DNA from: Accumulibacter sp.
GTDB taxonomy: Bacteria; Pseudomonadota; Gammaproteobacteria; Burkholderiales; Rhodocyclaceae
Assembly (NCBI GenBank): GCA_031276375.1
Contig: JAISNE010000016.1
Coordinates: 1 to 5,698, forward strand
DNA length: 5,698 nucleotides
Direction of reading: 5' to 3'
In this document: positions 1 to 3,767 of the stretch, in pieces
Position numbering within the stretch: position 1 is the stretch's first letter
How the letters are laid out: the number at the start of each line of letters is the position of its first letter
The notes under the pieces: model-generated
Databases searched by the model: none
Seen by the model: the letters and a program-made list of their open reading frames with translations, nothing else
Told to the model about the DNA's origin: nothing
Position numbers and translations under genes: made by a program

Positions 1-1490
1 TTGAAATTGATCAGACTATCTCCGCCCCTGCCGGAGATATCCCCTAAAATCGTTGTTCCACCTTTGTATTCATTCTCGGCGGTAAGTATCAGCACGCCCG
101 CGCCTTGCTTGGTGATGCCGCCCTCGCCTGTCAGGGTGGTTTCGAACTCTACAGTACGGTTATTGGTGTCGAAGATACCGCCACCCGCGCCGAGGGCGTC
201 CAGCCTGCCGGAAATGTCCAGAATATTGTTTTCGTCGCCGCCCCATTGCAGGCCGCCGCCTTTGAGGACGATCTTGTTGCTTGCGCCGAGGTTTGTGTCT
301 TTCTCGAATTGGATCAGGCCGCCCTCGATAACCAAGTTCTCGGTGAAGGTATTTTCTCCGGTAAGCGCCAGCGTGCCAGCGCCTTTCTTGGTGAGGGCGC
401 CGTCGCCCTTGATGACGCCTTTGAAGACGATATCGTTGGCGCCAGTATCCAGCGTGACGCCCGCGCTTTGGCTGGCGCCCGGCGAGGTATCCAGGTCGTC
501 GATCTTGGCCTCTCCCGTGTAGCCGAAGTTGACGAATTCGAAATTGACAACATGAGGGACGATGGAGGCATTGTTTTTGTTCAGGGTGTTGCCGGTGAAG
601 ATGTCGCTGCCTACACCATAAGATCTGTAGCCGCCGTAGAGGGTGCTATAATAGGCCCCGAAGGTGGTGAGATCGTCCCCATTCAGGGTGACGATATTTC
701 CGGTGGCTGAGCCATTCTCGCTTTCTCCGCCGATAACGTGGATGCCCACTGTGCCGCCTTTGATTTCGACGATATTTTTGTTGCTATCTAGGTCGGCCCT
801 CCCGCCTCTAACGTTATAGTTCACTCTACCGCCTTCAATTCTGACTATATTTCCTGATGATTCCTCGTCAAGGGAATTCCCACCGAAAGCATTGTTCACT
901 GTGCCGCTTTTGATTTCGACTGTATTTCCTGATGATTCCCCGTAGTTGGAATACCCGCCGTAAACGTCCCCGCCCACTTCACTGCCTTCAATTTCGACTG
1001 TATTTCTTGATGATTCCTCGTAGAGGGAAAACCCACCGAGAATGTCGCCAGCAACCTTTCCATTTATCAGCTTTACGCTATTGCCAATAACGGATTCATG
1101 GTTTCCCAGCCCGCCGAAGACAACCTCCGGAACATTACTTTCGTCGGGGATGGGGGTAAAGTCGATGGTCACCCTGTTGTTGCTAGTTAACGGGGCATCA
1201 GGGGTGCCGGGGAACAACGTCTTACTGAATCTAAAGCTAAAGTAGTGGGGGACCCAGTTTAGCTCTTGCAGGTCTTGCAAGCTACCGACATCATCTGAGT
1301 AGGTCATGCAATTTGTGTACGTTATCTCATCTACCGTGCACCCCGCCGCCGCGACAGGAGAAGAGTAGAAGACCGCAAGGACGGCATGAAGGACGATGGC
1401 GAGCCGGGAAAGACGGTAAACGCTTGTTTTCCAGTTTCGGGGGGGGGGGGGGGGGGGGTTAAAAACAAAGACATGGCGGAACCCTTTCAT
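1..1490 (-). CDS. Autotransporter-type surface protein, N-terminal part (phase-variable; 3' end outside window)
   Basis: This reads open on the minus strand from ATG 1490-1488 to the window edge: 496 codons and no stop at the present tract length. Residues 12-17 are six prolines encoded by the C tract. Residues 18-49 carry a basic segment (RNWKTSVYRLSRL), a hydrophobic core (AIVLHAVLAVF) and a probable cleavage site after VAAA (residue 49). The mature part starts with a short segment containing two cysteines (51 and about 61). From about residue 126 there are six ~25-residue repeats, then two autotransporter-associated beta-strand repeats with the typical LTKKGAGTLALTGENTF pattern. The family is exported by the Sec route, and the passenger usually folds as a beta-helix displayed by a C-terminal barrel; no barrel is visible here, so type V secretion is inferred. 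An in-frame TAA (1502-1500) limits the start to TTG 1493 or ATG 1490. ATG 1490 has no clear Shine-Dalgarno sequence; ATG 1474 in another frame has a better one. The ligand or target is unknown. Confidence 0.85.
   Translation of the reverse strand, partial: MKGFRHVFVFNPPPPPPRNWKTSVYRLSRLAIVLHAVLAVFYSSPVAAAGCTVDEITYTNCMTYSDDVGSLQDLQELNWVPHYFSFRFSKTLFPGTPDAPLTSNNRVTIDFTPIPDESNVPEVVFGGLGNHESVIGNSVKLINGKVAGDILGGFSLYEESSRNTVEIEGSEVGGDVYGGYSNYGESSGNTVEIKSGTVNNAFGGNSLDEESSGNIVRIEGGRVNYNVRGGRADLDSNKNIVEIKGGTVGIHVIGGESENGSATGNIVTLNGDDLTTFGAYYSTLYGGYRSYGVGSDIFTGNTLNKNNASIVPHVVNFEFVNFGYTGEAKIDDLDTSPGASQSAGVTLDTGANDIVFKGVIKGDGALTKKGAGTLALTGENTFTENLVIEGGLIQFEKDTNLGASNKIVLKGGGLQWGGDENNILDISGRLDALGAGGGIFDTNNRTVEFETTLTGEGGITKQGAGVLILTAENEYKGGTTILGDISGRGGDSLINF
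41..407 (-). repeat. Two autotransporter-associated beta-strand repeats in the passenger
   Basis: Copy A (407-305) encodes GDGALTKKGAGTLALTGENT followed by FTENLVIEGGLIQF. Copy B (128 to about 41) encodes GEGGITKQGAGVLILTAENE followed by YKGGTTILGD. Both show the family signature of a T-K-x-G-A-G-x-L-x-L-T core, then a G-x-T or G-x-L strand. These repeats are typical of long beta-helical autotransporter passengers and are the main basis for the autotransporter call. More copies probably follow beyond the window edge. Confidence 0.82.
664..1115 (-). repeat. Six degenerate ~25-residue (75-78 bp) tandem repeats in the passenger domain
   Basis: Each unit starts with GG and follows the pattern GG-x(4)-ESSGNTVEIKGGTV-x(4). 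Successive units include GGFSLYEESSRNTVEIEG, GGYSNYGESSGNTVEIKS, GGNSLDEESSGNIVRIEG and GGESENGSATGNIVTLNG. The DNA is also conserved: the plus-strand string tttcctgatgattcc or a one-base variant recurs at 850, 925 and 1003, a spacing of 75-78 bp. The regular glycines and alternating hydrophobic residues fit rungs of a beta-helix or beta-solenoid. The strong DNA identity of the middle copies would allow copy-number change by recombination. Confidence 0.8.
1439..1458. repeat. 20-bp poly-G/poly-C homopolymer tract inside the surface-protein 5' coding region
   Basis: Twenty uninterrupted G on the plus strand, which is C20 in the coding strand of the surface-protein gene. The tract is 31 nt downstream of the A of ATG 1490 and directly precedes the codons of the signal peptide. 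At 20 C the frame from ATG 1490 continues into the passenger. At 19 or 21 C that frame meets TAG or TGA about 35-40 codons after the tract. Homopolymers of this length are hypermutable by slipped-strand mispairing and are the classic switch of phase-variable surface genes. The exact length may vary within the population or be miscounted by sequencing. Confidence 0.93.
1472..1487 (-). promoter_or_regulatory. Alternative ribosome binding site and start codon (ATG 1474) in a second frame
   Basis: On the minus strand AAAGGG (1487-1482) lies 7 nt before ATG 1474-1472. This is a better Shine-Dalgarno arrangement than anything before ATG 1490, which is preceded by ACTACTTG. ATG 1474 is 16 nt downstream of ATG 1490 and so in another frame. 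At 20 C it terminates at a TAG soon after the signal-peptide region, but at 21 (or 18) C it would read MSLFLT, the prolines, the signal peptide and the passenger. A TGA at 1489-1487, overlapping ATG 1490, bounds this frame upstream. The site may therefore be the main start in a different phase. Confidence 0.5.
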
Positions 1491-1547
1491 CAAGTAGTTT
1501 TACCAAGGACATGTGAGGCGACTTGCAATGTCCCTTCCAAGCCGGTG

Positions 1548-1575
1548 ATTCTACCCTGAATTGTCCGGAACGCAA
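1548..1575 (-). promoter_or_regulatory. Predicted sigma70-type promoter of the surface-protein gene
   Basis: Minus strand: -35-like TTGCGT (1575-1570), a 16-nt spacer and -10-like TAGAAT (1553-1548, one mismatch to TATAAT). Transcription would start near 1541, giving a leader of about 50 nt before ATG 1490 that contains all the candidate start codons. An A/T-rich stretch upstream (about 1597-1620) could act as an UP element. The -35 matches the consensus only in TTG, so the call rests on the -10, the spacing and the position. Confidence 0.5.
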
Positions 1576-1639
1576 GGGGTTTATGGGACTCTCGCTGTAA
1601 AAACGATAAAAATTTCTTGGTTGCGGCTTTTTTTCAAGG

Positions 1640-1664
1640 GCGGCTTGTCGCGGGACGAAGCCGC
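1640..1664 (-). other. Hairpin downstream of the phosphatase gene (possible transcript-end structure)
   Basis: Inverted repeat gcggctt / aagccgc (1640-1646 with 1658-1664), with three further pairs (gtc/gac) inside and a one-base bulge closing a 4-nt loop. It sits 65-89 nt after the phosphatase stop. No T-run follows on the minus strand (it is followed by CCTTGAAAAAAA), so it is not a standard intrinsic terminator. It could protect the 3' end of the rluC-gph transcript or be part of a factor-dependent terminator. Confidence 0.4.
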
Positions 1665-1680
1665 GCGGGCGCGGTCTGGC

Positions 1681-1702
1681 GGGCGGGGGGATGGGGGCGG
1701 GG
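1681..1702 (+). other. G-quadruplex-type motif in the intergenic region
   Basis: Four guanine runs of at least three (3, 6, 5 and 4 G) separated by loops of 1-2 nt occupy this plus-strand stretch. This satisfies the usual G3+/N1-7 pattern. It lies about 30-50 bp beyond the phosphatase stop and about 220 bp upstream of the homopolymer tract. Whether it folds, and whether it matters for transcription or recombination, is unknown. Confidence 0.5.
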
Positions 1703-1728
1703 TAAGGAGGGCTTGGCACGGGGCGGAA

Positions 1729-2385
1729 TCAGGTGTTTCGTTCCAGCCACAGCGCAAGTTGCGCGACGTCGTCCACGCAGGCCAGCGGGCGCGAGCGGGC
1801 GAGTTCGGCGCGCGGATGCGCTCCGTAGCTCACCGCCAGGCCGGCGGCTCCGGCGTTGATGGCCATTTGCATGTCATGCGTGGTGTCGCCGATCATCAGC
1901 GTCCGTTCGCCCGGCGCCGCGAATTCGTCCATCAGTTCTTCGAGCATTTGCGGGTGCGGTTTGGAGAAGCATTCGTCGGCGCAGCGCGAGGCGGCAAAGT
2001 AGGGGCCCAGCCCGGAATTGGCGAAGGCGCGCGCCAGGCCCTTGCGGCTTTTGCCGGTCGCCACCGCGAGTTGGCGTCCGGCGGCGTGCAGCGTTTCGAT
2101 CAACGCCGGGATGCCGGCAAAGAGGTGAATGTCCCGATCCGCCGCCTGGTAGTGCCAGCGGTAGCGGGATACGAGCGACGGCAGGCGTTCTTCGGGAAGC
2201 GCGGGGGCGATATGGCGCAGGGCTTGCGACAGTTCCAGGCCGATCACGAATCTGGCTTGCGCTTCGGACGGTTCCGGCAGTTCGAGATCGCGGCAGGCGG
2301 CTTGCAGCGCGCGCACGATGAGGCCGGTGGAGTCGGACAAGGTGCCGTCCCAGTCAAAAACCAGTAGTTCAAAGCGTTTGGCCAT
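1729..2385 (-). CDS. gph: HAD-superfamily phosphatase, phosphoglycolate phosphatase-like
   Basis: A cytoplasmic hydrolase of 218 residues. All four haloacid-dehalogenase motifs are intact: motif I DWDGTLSDS with nucleophile D11 and acid/base D13, motif II VATGKSRKG with T110, motif III with K142 in SKPHPQML, and motif IV GDTTHDM with D167 and D171, which bind Mg2+. The helical insert between motifs I and II (about residues 18-85) is the cap of the Gph-like subfamily. Family members remove phosphate from small phosphoesters; 2-phosphoglycolate is the classic substrate, but substrates in this subfamily are hard to tell from sequence. The ATG lies inside the end of rluC (17-nt overlap, different frame), with only a weak Shine-Dalgarno sequence (GGGA about 11 nt upstream), so translation is probably coupled to rluC. 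The name gph is a best guess; generic HAD hydrolase is the safe call. Confidence 0.88.
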   Translation of the reverse strand: MAKRFELLVFDWDGTLSDSTGLIVRALQAACRDLELPEPSEAQARFVIGLELSQALRHIAPALPEERLPSLVSRYRWHYQAADRDIHLFAGIPALIETLHAAGRQLAVATGKSRKGLARAFANSGLGPYFAASRCADECFSKPHPQMLEELMDEFAAPGERTLMIGDTTHDMQMAINAGAAGLAVSYGAHPRAELARSRPLACVDDVAQLALWLERNT

Positions 2386-3400
2386 AATCTTGCGTTTCCC
2401 TGGTCGACAGCTTTTTCAGGAAACCTCGCAGCGCGTCGGGAAGCGGCGCGTGCAAGGTCATTTCCTCTCCGCTCGACGGATGCGCGAGCTTCATTTTCCA
2501 GGCGTGCAGGAACATCCGTTTCAAACCTTCCTTGGCCAGCGTCCGGTTCAGGACAAAATCGCCGTATTTTTCGTCCCCGGCGATCGGGAATCCGAGATGC
2601 GCGCAATGCACGCGGATCTGGTGGGTCCGGCCGGTGCGCAATTCGGCTTCGAGCAGACTGAAATTTTCCCAGCGGGCCAGCAGGTGGAAAACCGTTTGCG
2701 ACGGCTTGCCGCCGGACGCCACGCGCACGCGGCGCTCGCCCGTGGCCAGCAGGTATTTGCAGAGCGGCAGGGCGACCTTGCGCGACGTTTCCATCCAGCG
2801 CCCCCGGACCAGCAGCAGATAGCGTTTATCGGCCCCTCGTCCGCTTTCGCGGAACATGGCGTGCAGCGCGTTCAGCGCCGGGCGCTTTTTGCCGACGAGC
2901 AGCACGCCCGAGGTTTCCCGGTCCAGGCGATGCGCCAGTTCGAGGAAGCGGGCTTGCGGGCGCTGCCTCCTGAGCGCTTCGATCACCCCGAAACTCACCC
3001 CGCTGCCGCCATGAACGGCGATTCCGGCGGGCTTGTCGATCGCCAGCAACGCTTCATCCTCGTACAGAATCGGCAAATCGGTTTTGGCTTGCGCCCCGGC
3101 GGCGATTTCTTTCTGTCCTTGGGCCACCCGGATCGGCGGCAGGCGCAGCGCGTCGCCGGCCTCGATGCGCTCCGAGGCGGCGGCGCGTTTACCGTTCAGG
3201 CGAACTTCGCCGCTGCGGATGATCCGGTAAACGTGGCTCTTGGGCACGCCCTTGCATACGCGCAGCAGGTAGTTGTCGAGGCGCTGGCCTTCGTCTTCCG
3301 CGCTTATGATGGTTTGCGTGACGTTGTTTTTGCTTACTTCGGCCAATTTGAATATACTACCCGCGATTTGTGTCTCGGATTGAAAGAGGCACTGACCCAT
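2369..3400 (-). CDS. rluC: 23S rRNA pseudouridine synthase, RluC family
   Basis: Converts specific uridines of 23S rRNA to pseudouridine; E. coli RluC modifies positions 955, 2504 and 2580. The protein has an N-terminal S4 RNA-binding domain (about residues 38-95: GQRLDNYLLRVCKGVPKSHV) and then the RluA-type catalytic domain. That domain includes VHGGSGVSFGVIE, the motif HRLDRETSGVLL with catalytic D160, and GRTHQIRVH (257-265). It runs divergently from rne, as in E. coli, and is followed by the phosphatase gene. The start is uncertain. ATG 3400 gives 343 residues and has GAAGG 4 nt upstream. TTG 3346 gives 325 residues, closer to the usual length (319 in E. coli), and begins MAEVSKNNVTQ, which resembles family N-termini but lacks a Shine-Dalgarno sequence. 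The first 18 residues from ATG 3400 look non-conserved. Confidence 0.93.
   Translation of the reverse strand: MGQCLFQSETQIAGSIFKLAEVSKNNVTQTIISAEDEGQRLDNYLLRVCKGVPKSHVYRIIRSGEVRLNGKRAAASERIEAGDALRLPPIRVAQGQKEIAAGAQAKTDLPILYEDEALLAIDKPAGIAVHGGSGVSFGVIEALRRQRPQARFLELAHRLDRETSGVLLVGKKRPALNALHAMFRESGRGADKRYLLLVRGRWMETSRKVALPLCKYLLATGERRVRVASGGKPSQTVFHLLARWENFSLLEAELRTGRTHQIRVHCAHLGFPIAGDEKYGDFVLNRTLAKEGLKRMFLHAWKMKLAHPSSGEEMTLHAPLPDALRGFLKKLSTRETQDYGQTL
3330..3358 (+). promoter_or_regulatory. Predicted sigma70-type promoter of rne
   Basis: Plus strand: TTGCTT (3330-3335), a 17-nt spacer and TATACT (3353-3358). Transcription would start near 3365 and leave a leader of about 400 nt before the rne ATG, similar to the long rne leader of E. 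coli (about 360 nt). The element overlaps the 5' end of rluC on the opposite strand, so the two genes' initiation regions interlock. Supported by consensus match and position only. Confidence 0.5.
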
Positions 3401-3767
3401 GAGACCTTCAAGCGGCGCCGCGCCTGCGGTCGCGGCCCACGCCGCGGCTGCAGGCGCGGCCCAATTTCCGGCAGGCTTCAGAAACTTCTCCCACGCCAGC
3501 GTGGGGTCGATCCGCGCAAATCGCCTGGTTAAGTACGCTCACCAAAAGTAGCGATACTACTTGATTTACGTGCATCCGGCACACTCGGACCGCTCCAAGC
3601 AGATTTCCGGCGCCTGCGTTTTTTCAGGAGCCAAAAAGAATAATCCAGCGAATCGACCCAATTAGTTGCTTTCAGGAAAGTGTCCAGCCCACCGACAACA
3701 ACTAACCATCTCCTCGCTGCCTGCGCAAGGCGGTTCCCCACGGTTGTCTGCACGCGGGAGCCCTGAA
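3365..3767 (+). promoter_or_regulatory. Long structured 5' leader of rne (no gene in 3401-3767)
   Basis: No convincing coding region lies between the rluC start and the rne ATG. Inverted repeats visible on the plus strand are: 3417-3436/3441-3460 (20 bp), cccacg/cgtggg 3490-3495/3500-3505, aagtag/ctactt 3546-3551/3557-3562, ggcgcctg/caggagcc 3609-3616/3625-3632 (one mismatch, U-rich loop with TTTTTT), and ttagttg/caactaa 3662-3668/3699-3705 enclosing a small ctttc/gaaag hairpin. In E. coli RNase E limits its own synthesis by acting on stem-loops in its leader; the same role is inferred here from position and structure. No match to the known gammaproteobacterial rne leader motif is claimed. 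Confidence 0.5.
3417..3460 (+). repeat. 20-bp GC-rich hairpin in the rne leader / rluC upstream region
   Basis: The arms 3417-3436 and 3441-3460 pair over all 20 positions, with two G-U wobbles, around the 4-nt loop CCAC. The hairpin would begin about 50 nt after the predicted rne start site. It lies just upstream of the rluC ATG on the other strand, so it might instead act in a longer rluC leader. There is no following T-run, so it is not an intrinsic terminator. Confidence 0.75.

Noticed and set aside
1..710. Two open frames on the plus strand (1-522 and 105-710)
   Set aside because: They lie opposite the autotransporter passenger. Their apparent regularity mirrors the repeats on the other strand.
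1459..1719. 86-codon minus-strand frame ending at the tract
   Set aside because: The sequence upstream of ATG 1512 is proline-rich translation of intergenic GC-rich DNA. Only its last ATG and its TAA matter, as part of the multi-frame start region.
1561..2367. 268-codon open frame on the plus strand, antisense to the phosphatase
   Set aside because: The opposite strand carries all four HAD motifs. This frame has no recognisable motif and no good start signal.
3349..3360. Minus-strand TATATT / TAGTAT as the -10 of an rluC promoter
   Set aside because: No fitting -35 lies about 17 nt upstream, and the implied start would fall at or after the candidate start codons.
2318..3532. 404-codon open frame on the plus strand, antisense to rluC
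   Set aside because: Its sequence shows no domain and it overlaps the clearly conserved RluC frame; it is a product of GC-rich codon bias.
3529..3753. 74-codon minus-strand frame in the rne leader
   Set aside because: It starts with GTG without a clear ribosome binding site, has no recognisable similarity and overlaps the paired leader elements; better read as non-coding.
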